Positions 24,750 through 33,128 of a DNA stretch of 64,000 bases are shown here, one piece after another. Numbering within the stretch: position 1 is the stretch's first letter; each line of letters opens with the position of its first letter. The notes below the pieces were generated by a model that was given only the letters and a program-made list of their open reading frames with translations, was not told the origin of the DNA and did not search any database. A program made the translations under genes and the position numbers. This stretch comes from Vulcanimicrobiota bacterium (GTDB lineage: Bacteria > Vulcanimicrobiota > Xenobia > Xenobiales > JADMJV01), in contig JAFKGI010000011.1 in the NCBI GenBank assembly GCA_017307785.1, positions 1 to 64,000 on the forward strand, in the 5' to 3' direction.

Positions 24750-26476
24750 CAGCGCCGGCTCCCCCACCAGCAGCGGTATTCCCAGAGCAGCACCAGCAAA
24801 GCCAACACGACGAAGGGAAGGGCGTATTCCTGACTCATGGGCCGCGTCTGCAAATCTTCCGAGACGGGCGGCTCAGGCGCGGCCACGCGTTTGGGATGGT
24901 CCAGATTCGACTCCTCGGGGCTGTAAAAGTTGACCGCCACCTGTCCTTGTCCGGCCGGCCCCTGCCAGCTATACAGGCCAGGCCAAGTGGGCTGCCATTC
25001 CAGACCCTCAAGTTGAATCGTCCCGCGTGGGCCTTTCAGCTGCAGCGGTCCGGGGCCGTTGAGACGCGTGCGCGTGCCGCACAGAAGGCCGCTTTTTTGG
25101 GCCTGGGCGGGGTCCGCGTGCGTCTTCAGCCAACTCGAGAGGATGACGGGCAAATCCGGACTGAGCGGCAAGTCGGAGTTCTCCAGGGCGAATAACCAGA
25201 CCAGCGCGGACTCGCGCTGGACCAGCAAGGGCTGGGCGAGCGAGTCGACCAGCACAGGCTCGACCCCGGCCAGGCCGGGCTTGAGGCGTTGGCGCGCTCC
25301 CCAACGCTGGCTGGAAACTCGGAAATGCCAGTCCTGTTGCAGGGCGGCCGTCAGCAAGACGGGCCCCTGATCTTGCTGGGGATCCCGGAGCCAGGCGGAG
25401 GGAGCGGCGGCCGCGATATGACGACCTGGCGGCAAAGAACTTTCGGGAAGCCGGGCCCACAGGTGAATTCCGTTGCTGCGGATATCCCCTCGCAGCAAAT
25501 TCAGACCGGTCGCCGCCTGAACCGCCTGCTCCAAGAACGGAGAAACCTCACCATGACTGATCAGACGCATCGGCTCGGGGTTCGCATTCAGGCAGAAGGC
25601 CTGATTGTCCAGTTTCAGATCATCCTCATTAAGAATCTCGGCCCGGTAAGGCCCCCGACTTCCGACCAGAGGAATCTGCAGCAACTGGCGACCCCGGCCC
25701 CGCAAAGAGCAGGTCCGGTCCACCACAAAGTCGTCTCCGCCCCGCACTCGCAGACGCAATTGAGCGGCCTGGACGTCATAGTTGCGCACGGCCAAAAACA
25801 ACTGATCGGGACTGCTCTGGAAAGAGTCGATGGCGTAGTTGAGCCGACCCTGGTCGGCCAGATGGGCGATACAGTTCACCCCTTCCAGCGGGTGGTCAGA
25901 AAACCAGTGAATTTGCGCCTGGGGATTGTTCTTGAGGATCGAGAGGACCAGCGGAGCCACCCGCCCGTCCTGACCGGCCACCGCCTGCACCTGCAATCCT
26001 GACAGGAGGCTCTCCAGTGCCACCCGATCCTGAGTGAACGGTTGCAGCATCTGCAGACTGGAGCCCAGGGTCGCCAGCGAGAACTCGCAATCACCCGGTG
26101 CCTGACGCAGGATCTGGCGTGCCTCGGCCAGACTGGCGGCGAAGCGATCGGACGCTCCCATGGAGGCCGACAAATCGACAATCAGCACAACCTGGCGGGC
26201 CACCAGTCCCGGGCGGACCTGATAAGGCCGTAGCAAGGCCACGACCGCCAGCGCGCAAAAAAGGAGCTGCAGCCAGAGCAGACGCTGGCTCTGGAGGCGC
26301 AACCACAGGTTCTGTCCACCCAGCTTGTCGGACACGCGGCGCCACAAAAAGGCCGCCGCCACCGCTTGGGGTCGATGGCGGGGGCGAAACAAATAGAGCA
26401 ACAGGATGGCCAGCGGCACCCACAACCAGACCGCCTGGGAGGGGGCGTTCCAGCCCCACTCCTTCAAGCCAGCCAT
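24749..26476 (-). CDS. BatA/VWA membrane protein
   Basis: 575 residues. An N-terminal BatA-type membrane region (VWLWVPLAILLLYLFRPRHR, then LLWLQLLFCALAVVALLRPY) is followed by a VWA domain with MIDAS motif IVDLSASMGASDR (about residues 98-110). The middle section is beta-rich and a C-terminal membrane helix (YALPFVVLALLVLLWEY) ends the protein. It sits between DUF58 and the large VWA gene with short overlaps (13 bp upstream, 1 bp downstream), so it is translated with them. Members accompany MoxR ATPases in many bacteria. Confidence 0.85.
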   Translation of the reverse strand: MAGLKEWGWNAPSQAVWLWVPLAILLLYLFRPRHRPQAVAAAFLWRRVSDKLGGQNLWLRLQSQRLLWLQLLFCALAVVALLRPYQVRPGLVARQVVLIVDLSASMGASDRFAASLAEARQILRQAPGDCEFSLATLGSSLQMLQPFTQDRVALESLLSGLQVQAVAGQDGRVAPLVLSILKNNPQAQIHWFSDHPLEGVNCIAHLADQGRLNYAIDSFQSSPDQLFLAVRNYDVQAAQLRLRVRGGDDFVVDRTCSLRGRGRQLLQIPLVGSRGPYRAEILNEDDLKLDNQAFCLNANPEPMRLISHGEVSPFLEQAVQAATGLNLLRGDIRSNGIHLWARLPESSLPPGRHIAAAAPSAWLRDPQQDQGPVLLTAALQQDWHFRVSSQRWGARQRLKPGLAGVEPVLVDSLAQPLLVQRESALVWLFALENSDLPLSPDLPVILSSWLKTHADPAQAQKSGLLCGTRTRLNGPGPLQLKGPRGTIQLEGLEWQPTWPGLYSWQGPAGQGQVAVNFYSPEESNLDHPKRVAAPEPPVSEDLQTRPMSQEYALPFVVLALLVLLWEYRCWWGSRR

Positions 26477-27321
26477 GCGCGCTCGACCAGTTGTCTCAGC
26501 AAGAGATCGTCGGGAGAATCCTCAGCGGCACACGGATGAAAGTGAAAGCCCAGACGCCGACACTGTTCTCGCAGCTGACCGCTGTGCTCCTGAAGAGCCT
26601 GCCGGTAATATTCCAGCGTCTGATGCTCCAGGGTCAACTGACGAAACTCGGCCGTTTCAATGTCCTCCAGACGGAGCGGACCGGACCAGGACGGGTCGCG
26701 GTCGTCACGGTCCAAAATCTGCAGCGCGGCCAGTTGATGCTTCCGATAGTGGGCAAAAGCCAGAGCTTCTCCCGCCTTCTCTTCCAGCCAATCGGAAAGC
26801 ACCAGCACCAGGCTGGTGCGGGGCAGGCGTTGAGCCAGGCCCTTGAGGGATTCCGTCAACTCCGCCCGGCCTCCGCGAGGGCGAGAGCGCAGCCAGTCCA
26901 TCAAGCGCCCCCACTGACCTCTCCCGCGCACGGCCGGATGATAAGCCGGCTCCCCGCCCAGAGTTGCCAGCGCCAACCGGTCCTGGCCGATCAAGGCCAC
27001 CCAACTGAAGGCGGCCGCGCAAGTCAGGGCCAGATTTCGTTTGCTCTCGGACATCGAAGCGGACAGGTCGACCACCACCAGAACGGTGCGCTCCAGTTCC
27101 GACTCAAATTCCTTGATCACCAATCGCTCGCTGCGGGCGAAAGCCGCCCAATCCAGGTGGCGCAAATCATCGCCCGGAGAATAGTCCCGATGTTCGGCGA
27201 ACTCCATGGAGCGACCCCGGCGCCGGCCGCGATGGGCGCCGGCCAGGTTGGTCTGTGGACCTTGCCTGGGAGAAACCAGGCGCAGGGGCGTCAGGCGGGC
27301 GCGCAGGCCAGGATCAAGCAA
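26464..27321 (-). CDS. DUF58 domain protein
   Basis: 285 residues from a TTG at 27321 that lies within the end of the ABC permease gene. It contains the DUF58 signature EHRDYSPGDDLRHLDWAAFAR (split here as EHRDYSPGDDLR and HLDWAAFAR) and a VWA-like MIDAS motif VVDLSASMSES. DUF58 proteins are encoded beside MoxR ATPases and VWA membrane proteins and are thought to be their client or adaptor. No membrane segment is visible, so it is cytosolic. It is the third-last structural gene of this operon. Confidence 0.9.
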   Translation of the reverse strand: MLDPGLRARLTPLRLVSPRQGPQTNLAGAHRGRRRGRSMEFAEHRDYSPGDDLRHLDWAAFARSERLVIKEFESELERTVLVVVDLSASMSESKRNLALTCAAAFSWVALIGQDRLALATLGGEPAYHPAVRGRGQWGRLMDWLRSRPRGGRAELTESLKGLAQRLPRTSLVLVLSDWLEEKAGEALAFAHYRKHQLAALQILDRDDRDPSWSGPLRLEDIETAEFRQLTLEHQTLEYYRQALQEHSGQLREQCRRLGFHFHPCAAEDSPDDLLLRQLVERAWLA

Positions 27322-28759
27322 CTTTTTTCAGCCGACGCCGCGAGCGCCACCGGTAGACGGCTCCCAGCATCAGCATCAGCGCCAGGTGAAAGCCGATCGC
27401 CAGAACCAGGGTTTCTTCCCGTTCCGCATAGGACTCCTGATTGTTCAGCGCTCCCCCCAAGGCGAACAGGGCGGAAAACGGAGAGACGAACAGCATGCGC
27501 CAGGTGCTGCTGTGGGTGCTGAAAGAACCCAGGGCCGGAAAGAACTGCAGCAGCACCAGTCCCAGGTAATAGACCCAGGCGTATTGCCAACGCGGCAGCA
27601 GAGCCCGCTGGAAGAACCATACGCTGAGGGGATAGACGCACAGGAAGAAGAGAGCGAAGGTCAAGCTTTCCGTAAAATCGTGGCTGATTTTGAGAGACTG
27701 CAGCATGGCCAGCGGCACCAGACAGCCCAGGACACAAAGTCCCAGCCAGAAAACGGGCCGAGAAAAGGGACTGGCGCGAAATCGCTTCTGCTCCATGCGC
27801 GAATCCAGGTTGCTGGGATTGAGGAAAAAGCCCAGGAAGCTGATGTGGGCCAGGTAGAGCATGATGGCCAACGGGTCTTCGTTCAAGCTGCTGCTTCCGC
27901 TGTAGGCCAGCGAGTAGAGTCCGGCCACCCAGGCCATACAAAACAGATACAGCAGCAAAAACAGACCGGCCATAGCGTTCAGGTTACGCGCCTCGGGGCG
28001 AACCCGGTGGCGGGCCTTGACGAAGAGAAAGCTGATCAGATAAAGCGCGATCCCCACGAAAAAGTGATAGACGGTCAGTTCCCACACCTGATTGAAGGTC
28101 CAGGGGTAGGGCCCGACGCTGATGGAGTTATTGCCGCGGTCGGCGAAGCGCAAAATCGTGTAGGGAAAAATCAGAAACGAGGAGAGCAACACCAGCAAGT
28201 AGCTCTGCACCGTCGCATAGTTGCTGCGCGACTCGCGGGCCGAGGAAAAGAGACCCACGCTGGCGGCCAGCATGCCGAAAAGAAACAGCTCGAAATAACA
28301 GCTCAGAGCTTCCGAAAGGGTGATTCCGCCCAAGAAAAAACAAATGGAAGCCAGCGGCAGGGCCGAAGCCAACAGCAAGATCAAGCAATAGGCGGCGAAG
28401 CCCAACTTGCCGGCCACCAGTTGGCCACTGGTGATGCGCGAGGCCAGCACCATATCGAGACTGTGCCTCTCGCGCTCCGAGGAAAGACTACCGCAAGTCA
28501 GCGCCGGAGCCGTCACCAGCAACAACATCAGCTGCAAGCCGAACAGCAAAAAGAAGAATTCCTTGCCGCGCTCGGCCAGCTGCTCCGAGTTGGGGTCGGT
28601 GAACATGCTCGGCAAATAGACCAGACTCACCAACAGCAGAAAGCACAGGTAGACCACCTGTAAAATGAAAATGCGCCGCTCACGCAGGCCGATGCGCAAT
28701 TCTTTCAGGGTCACCGGATTGTTCCAGCTCCAGCCGGCCAGAGAATGCAGCAGCTTCAC
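27314..28759 (-). CDS. ABC transporter permease (ABC-2 type)
   Basis: 481 residues starting with GTG at 28759 that overlaps the stop of the ATPase gene. About 12 membrane segments. The ABC-2 coupling motif is SSERERHSLDMVLASRITSG (about residues 93-112) followed by QLVAGKLG. The long hydrophobic C-terminal half suggests a fused pair of six-helix bundles. It is coupled to the ATP-binding gene upstream, forming a complete exporter. Substrate is unknown. The location inside a MoxR/DUF58/VWA operon is recurrent in bacteria. Confidence 0.87.
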   Translation of the reverse strand: MKLLHSLAGWSWNNPVTLKELRIGLRERRIFILQVVYLCFLLLVSLVYLPSMFTDPNSEQLAERGKEFFFLLFGLQLMLLLVTAPALTCGSLSSERERHSLDMVLASRITSGQLVAGKLGFAAYCLILLLASALPLASICFFLGGITLSEALSCYFELFLFGMLAASVGLFSSARESRSNYATVQSYLLVLLSSFLIFPYTILRFADRGNNSISVGPYPWTFNQVWELTVYHFFVGIALYLISFLFVKARHRVRPEARNLNAMAGLFLLLYLFCMAWVAGLYSLAYSGSSSLNEDPLAIMLYLAHISFLGFFLNPSNLDSRMEQKRFRASPFSRPVFWLGLCVLGCLVPLAMLQSLKISHDFTESLTFALFFLCVYPLSVWFFQRALLPRWQYAWVYYLGLVLLQFFPALGSFSTHSSTWRMLFVSPFSALFALGGALNNQESYAEREETLVLAIGFHLALMLMLGAVYRWRSRRRLKKVA

Positions 28760-29685
28760 TGGGTAATCCCCTGGGTGACTTCCAGGAAGATTTGCTCCAG
28801 GTCCGTTTTCAACTGGCTGAACTCGACCGGCCGAAAACCGTCGCGCACCAGCTTGTCCAGCAGGTCGGCTTGTTTCTCCAGATCGGCTGAAGTGCTCAGC
28901 GTAAAACCAGACCCTTCCTCACTGAAGTCTTCGACTTCCAGGGCCCCTTCGATCAACTGACGGGCTTCTTCGGCCTTCTGCAAAACGCGAATGCGCAGCC
29001 GGAAGCGATTGCGGCTGGCCTGGGCCAGAATGCTGTCGACCGGGCCCGAGGCCAGCAGACGACCGGCCTCGATGATGCCGACCTTGTTGCAGAAGTCGGC
29101 CAGCTCGGGCAGGATGTGGGAGCTGACCAGCAAGGTTTTGCCCATACGCGACAGCTCTTTCAGTAAGAGCTTCAACTCGATGCGGGCGCGCGGATCGAGA
29201 CCGGAGGCCGGCTCGTCCAGAATCAACACTTTGGGATCATGAAGCAGCGTTTTGGCCAGACACAACCGCTGACGCATACCGGTCGAAAGCGTCTCCACGA
29301 AAGATTGCTTCTTGACGGTCAAATCGGTCAGTTCCAGAACTTCGTCGACGAGGCCCTTCCAACGCTTTTTCGGCACCCGGTAGGCAGCGGCATAGAACTC
29401 CAGGTATTCCCAGCTGCGCATACCTTCGTAAAGACCGAACTGATCGGGCATATAGCCGAGCACCTCGCGGACCGCGTCGGGCTCGTTGGTGACGGAATGT
29501 CCGCCCACCCAGGCATCCCCGGAACTAGGCTCCTGCAGAGTGGCCAGGATGCGGATAGTGGTGGTTTTGCCCGCTCCGTTGGGGCCGATGAATCCGAAAG
29601 CATCGCCTGCCTCCAGGGTCAGATTGAGGTCCTGGAGGGCTTTGTGGTCGCCGTATTCTTTGCTCAGATTCTGACAGACGATCAC
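28756..29685 (-). CDS. ABC transporter ATP-binding protein
   Basis: 309 residues with a full ABC ATPase: Walker A GPNGAGKTTT (about 34-43), Q-loop near YMPDQFGLYEG, signature LSTGMRQRL, Walker B VLILDEPASGLDP and switch His in LLVSSHILPEL. An additional C-terminal domain of about 90 residues is typical of drug/lipid-type exporters partnering ABC-2 permeases. The GTG start overlaps the upstream TGA (GTGA), and its own stop overlaps the permease start. It energises the permease encoded next. Confidence 0.95.
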   Translation of the reverse strand: MIVCQNLSKEYGDHKALQDLNLTLEAGDAFGFIGPNGAGKTTTIRILATLQEPSSGDAWVGGHSVTNEPDAVREVLGYMPDQFGLYEGMRSWEYLEFYAAAYRVPKKRWKGLVDEVLELTDLTVKKQSFVETLSTGMRQRLCLAKTLLHDPKVLILDEPASGLDPRARIELKLLLKELSRMGKTLLVSSHILPELADFCNKVGIIEAGRLLASGPVDSILAQASRNRFRLRIRVLQKAEEARQLIEGALEVEDFSEEGSGFTLSTSADLEKQADLLDKLVRDGFRPVEFSQLKTDLEQIFLEVTQGITQ

Positions 29686-31448
29686 GGAGCATCCTCGGAG
29701 ACCACCAGGTAAGTATGACGGATCGTCTTGGGGTTGAGACCCTTACAGTGCATCACGGCGAAGCGACCGTCGGGCACGAAGAGGATCAGCGCCGACCCGG
29801 ACAAGCGGCGCCCTTGTAGCTCCTGGTCCAGGGACCCTGCATCCTCGGCAGTCTCCTGGTGCTGCAGTTCCGCATTCAGGGTCGACAACTTTTTTAAGTC
29901 GATCTTCATCTCCTGAACGCCTTTGCGAATCGCAAACGGTGGACTACAACTGCCGGCGACGGTCGCCACCACTGCCTGACAATCGGCAAGGTCGCTCTGG
30001 TTGTCGATCTTGACCTTCAAGGACCCGACCGCTTCTTTGGCCTGGAAAGAGATCGGCCCGCTCAAGCTGCGCAAGCCCAGACCTCCCCAACGACTCAAGC
30101 CCCACTGGCGCAGCTTTTCCGGCTCCAGAAGCAACGTCTCGCCTCGACAACTCAGCATATGCGGCTGCTCGTCGCGAGCCCGATAGCGAGGCCGAACCAA
30201 CGTATCGGCCGGAAAGTCCAGCGAGAAACGCAGGGCGGCCGGCGAAAACAGCACTCCCTGTTGGCGCAGCACCACCTCTTTCTGACCACCACGCACCCAG
30301 GCCGTCCCCAGTTCGCGCAATACCAGTTCCCGGCCGCGCCCGCTGGAGTTGATGAAGTAAGCCAGCGAAGTGATCAGCAGCGAACAGGCCGGGATGACCA
30401 CAATCAGGCGCAGCACCTGGTCCTTGCGGCGCAAATAGATGTAGATGCCGGGCACCACGACCAACACGTAGCCGGCCAGGTACCAGGCCAGGGCGGCCGT
30501 GGCCGGAGCGGGCAACTCGGGCAGCACCGAAAGACGGTCGCTGAACTCTTCAAAGGTTTTGCGCACTTCCAGGCTGCCCTGTTGGGCCAGCACCTTCTGC
30601 CAGACCGATTGCGTCACTTTGGTGCCCAGCACGTCCTGGGTTTCAATGGGCGCCGTGACCTGCCAGATGTGGCCGGCACCGTGGCGGCGCAACAGCAGCA
30701 AAGGCTGATTCTGATGGCGCAAAATGACCTCGGCGCCGGCCCGCGTCTGCCCCCTCAAGAGGCCGTGGTCGAAGGAGCGGGCTTGCAGAGGGCCCAACTC
30801 GGCCAGGCGGCTGCCCCGCAACTCCTGAGGATCGGTGTTGGTCACCAGCACCAGGTTGCCGCCGGCCTGGGTGTAGTCGATGAGCGCCTGCTCCACTCGA
30901 TCGCTCAACTTCAAGGCCGGTAGGTCATAGAGGACGATGGCGTCGTGGCCCAGATAGGTCCACCAGAGGTCGGGTAATTCCACCCCGCGACGCGGTTGAT
31001 TCAGACGAAACTCACCCTGTTTGAGCAGACTCTTATAGCCGCCCAGGTAGCTGAACTGGTTCTTGCGCGGCACCAGGGTCAGGGCCACATAGTCCTGGTC
31101 GCTGGCCACGGAAGGCTGCAGGGAAGTGGTGACGTTGGCCACTCCAGTCAGGCGCACGTCCTGTCCATACTGGGCGCACCCCACCGGTAGTGCGTAACTG
31201 TGCTTCCCCTGCGACAGTTTGACGGGAGTCCGGGAGGTGAGTTCCGAGCGCCCGCCGTCGATCTCCAGAAAAGCGTCTTGCTGGAGCGGACTGCGGACGG
31301 AAATCTCCACCTCGGCCTGGAAAGGCGAACCGTAGCGCACGATATCGCCAAACACCGAACGTGCGTCAAGCACCACGTTGGGTTCCTGAGCGGGCAACGC
31401 CGAACTCAGCGAAGCGGCCAGCGCCAGAGCCCCCCAGAGTGTCCTCAA
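29682..31448 (-). CDS. Hypothetical exported membrane protein of MoxR/VWA operon
   Basis: 588 residues with an N-terminal signal peptide (residues 1-20, ending ALPAQ). The periplasmic N-terminal half includes a beta-sandwich region and an amidotransferase-like segment (YLGHDAIVLYDLPALKLSD ... GGNLVLVTNTDP). A central membrane helix region lies at about 320-370 (LAWYLAGYVLVVVPGIYIYL), and a beta-rich C-terminal half follows. It starts with TTG overlapping the moxR stop (TTGA). Similar proteins occur between MoxR and ABC genes in such operons. The biochemical function is unknown. Confidence 0.7.
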   Translation of the reverse strand: MRTLWGALALAASLSSALPAQEPNVVLDARSVFGDIVRYGSPFQAEVEISVRSPLQQDAFLEIDGGRSELTSRTPVKLSQGKHSYALPVGCAQYGQDVRLTGVANVTTSLQPSVASDQDYVALTLVPRKNQFSYLGGYKSLLKQGEFRLNQPRRGVELPDLWWTYLGHDAIVLYDLPALKLSDRVEQALIDYTQAGGNLVLVTNTDPQELRGSRLAELGPLQARSFDHGLLRGQTRAGAEVILRHQNQPLLLLRRHGAGHIWQVTAPIETQDVLGTKVTQSVWQKVLAQQGSLEVRKTFEEFSDRLSVLPELPAPATAALAWYLAGYVLVVVPGIYIYLRRKDQVLRLIVVIPACSLLITSLAYFINSSGRGRELVLRELGTAWVRGGQKEVVLRQQGVLFSPAALRFSLDFPADTLVRPRYRARDEQPHMLSCRGETLLLEPEKLRQWGLSRWGGLGLRSLSGPISFQAKEAVGSLKVKIDNQSDLADCQAVVATVAGSCSPPFAIRKGVQEMKIDLKKLSTLNAELQHQETAEDAGSLDQELQGRRLSGSALILFVPDGRFAVMHCKGLNPKTIRHTYLVVSEDAP

Positions 31449-32431
31449 GCTTTGACCTCGACCCGCAAACCCTCGATCATGGGCCGCAAGACGATTTCGG
31501 CCGCCACCCCTTCGGCCTCTCCATCAAAGCTGGGCAGAACGCGATGGCGCAGACAAGGCAGCGCCACCAGTTGAACATCCTCCAAGGAAACGTGCAGACG
31601 GCCGGCGGCCAGGGCCCGGGCTTTGGCCGCCAATAGAATCGATTGGGCTCCGCGCGGACTGGAGCCGTAGCGCACGTATTTGCGCACCTGCTCGGGAGCC
31701 TCCGGAAGCAGCGGATGGGTCTGACGGATCAACCGGGCAATCGAGTGACGAATCTCGGGAGCCACCTGGATGTCGCGAGCCAGTTTCTGCATTTCGCGCA
31801 AATCCTCGCCGGCGCAGACTTTCTCGGCGCTGGGCAGGCGCGCGCCGGTGGTCAGGTCGAGAATGCTGGCCAGGTCCTCCTGGCTGGGGAACTCGACCTG
31901 GACCTTGAACATGAAGCGGTCCACCTGCGCCTCGGGCAGAGGATAGGTGCCCTCCATATCGATCGGGTTCTGGGTGGCCAACACGAAAAAGGGGTCGGGT
32001 AAAGAGTGGGCCTGACCGGCCACCGTCACCTGGCGCTCCTGCATGGCCTCCAGCAGAGCCGACTGCGTTTTGGGGGTGGCGCGGTTGATTTCGTCGGCCA
32101 GCAGCAGATTGGTAAAAACCGGCCCGGGCTGAAAGCGAAAGTGACGGGAGCCGTCCTGGGCCGTCTCCAAAATCTGGGTACCGAGAATATCGGAAGGCAT
32201 CAGGTCGGGAGTAAACTGACAGCGCGCAAAGGAAAGATCGAGAACTTGACCGATGGTCTTGACCAGCAGGGTCTTGCCCAGTCCGGGCACGCCCTCGAGC
32301 AGCACGTTGCCGCCCGCTACCAGGGCCCACAAAACCTGGTCGAGCAGAGCGCTCTGACCGACTACAACCTGTTGCAGCTCTCCCCGAATTTTCTGAAACT
32401 GTTCGGCGAAGCGGTCCACCCTGTCACGCAT
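31445..32431 (-). CDS. MoxR-family AAA+ ATPase
   Basis: 328 residues. Walker A is EGVPGLGKT (about residues 43-51), Walker B is LLADEINRATPKTQSALLEA, and sensor region ATQNPIDMEGTYPLPEAQVD is intact. These are the MoxR subgroup hallmarks. MoxR ATPases act as chaperone-like factors with DUF58 and VWA partners. It is the first gene of the leftward run ending near 21641, and TTGA/GTGA overlaps indicate a single transcript. The start is ATG 32431 without a strong ribosome binding site. Confidence 0.95.
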   Translation of the reverse strand: MRDRVDRFAEQFQKIRGELQQVVVGQSALLDQVLWALVAGGNVLLEGVPGLGKTLLVKTIGQVLDLSFARCQFTPDLMPSDILGTQILETAQDGSRHFRFQPGPVFTNLLLADEINRATPKTQSALLEAMQERQVTVAGQAHSLPDPFFVLATQNPIDMEGTYPLPEAQVDRFMFKVQVEFPSQEDLASILDLTTGARLPSAEKVCAGEDLREMQKLARDIQVAPEIRHSIARLIRQTHPLLPEAPEQVRKYVRYGSSPRGAQSILLAAKARALAAGRLHVSLEDVQLVALPCLRHRVLPSFDGEAEGVAAEIVLRPMIEGLRVEVKA

Positions 32432-32464
32432 AAAGAAAAGTTCCGGACACCGCCAGCCCTTCCT

Positions 32465-33118
32465 CTAAGCTTTTTTGGGGCGAGTGAGGTAGCGCATCAG
32501 GCCATAAGCAGCGGCCACCACCGCAATCAACAGCACAATCACTTTCGTCTTGGCTTTGACGGCCGCCTTCATGGCGTCAGGCGAGTCAAACATTTCAGGA
32601 GTGATGATCTGCGGGCCGAACCAGGCCAGCACCGAGCACCAGATGGCCGAACCGAGGACGGTCGTCCAACTGAAGGTCCAAAAATTCATTCCGGCCACGC
32701 CGGCGGGGATAGCGATCAGGTGTCGCACCACGGGCAGCAAGCGGGCGAAAAAGACGCCCTCGCGACCGAAGTCGCTGACCCAACGCTCTCCAACCTCGAG
32801 CTTTTTCTCGGAAACCAGAAAGCGCGTGACCAGAGGACGGCCCAGCTTCAGGCTAATGCCGTAAGTGATAGCCGAGCCCAGCCAGCAGCCGAATGTTCCG
32901 GCCAGAACCACACCAAAGTAACTCAAATGCCCCTGGGAGGCCCAATAGGCGGCGGGTGGAATGACAAGTTCCGAGGGGATTGGAAAGATGCTGCTTTCCA
33001 TGGCCATCAGCAACACGATGCCGGGATAACCGCCCGTCTTGAGAACGGACATAATCCACACAAAGAAAGCATGCAAGTAGATTTTCACAGGAGCGCGTTC
33101 GTGTTGAGAAGAATTCAT
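32465..33118 (-). CDS. DedA-family membrane protein
   Basis: 217 residues from ATG 33118, preceded by a purine-rich GAGGGGGAGG; a further upstream frame lies inside the divergent gene. The VTT/SNARE-associated domain shows the family motif GYPGIVLLMAMESSIFPIPS and the basic loop FFARLLPVVRHLIAIPAGVAGM, which marks DedA transporters. These are implicated in undecaprenyl-phosphate or phospholipid recycling across the membrane. About five membrane segments. The next gene starts 11 bp away on the other strand, so the two share a very short promoter region. Confidence 0.9.
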   Translation of the reverse strand: MNSSQHERAPVKIYLHAFFVWIMSVLKTGGYPGIVLLMAMESSIFPIPSELVIPPAAYWASQGHLSYFGVVLAGTFGCWLGSAITYGISLKLGRPLVTRFLVSEKKLEVGERWVSDFGREGVFFARLLPVVRHLIAIPAGVAGMNFWTFSWTTVLGSAIWCSVLAWFGPQIITPEMFDSPDAMKAAVKAKTKVIVLLIAVVAAAYGLMRYLTRPKKA

Positions 33119-33128
33119 CCTCCCCCTC

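Noticed and set aside
26098..27522. 474-residue plus-strand frame opposite BatA and DUF58
   Set aside because: It crosses two real gene ends and has no family features; DUF58 and VWA motifs are on the other strand.
27206..28663. 485-residue plus-strand frame opposite the ABC permease
   Set aside because: The permease on the minus strand has the ABC-2 motif and is coupled to its ATPase; the opposite frame is Gln/Arg-rich with no motif.
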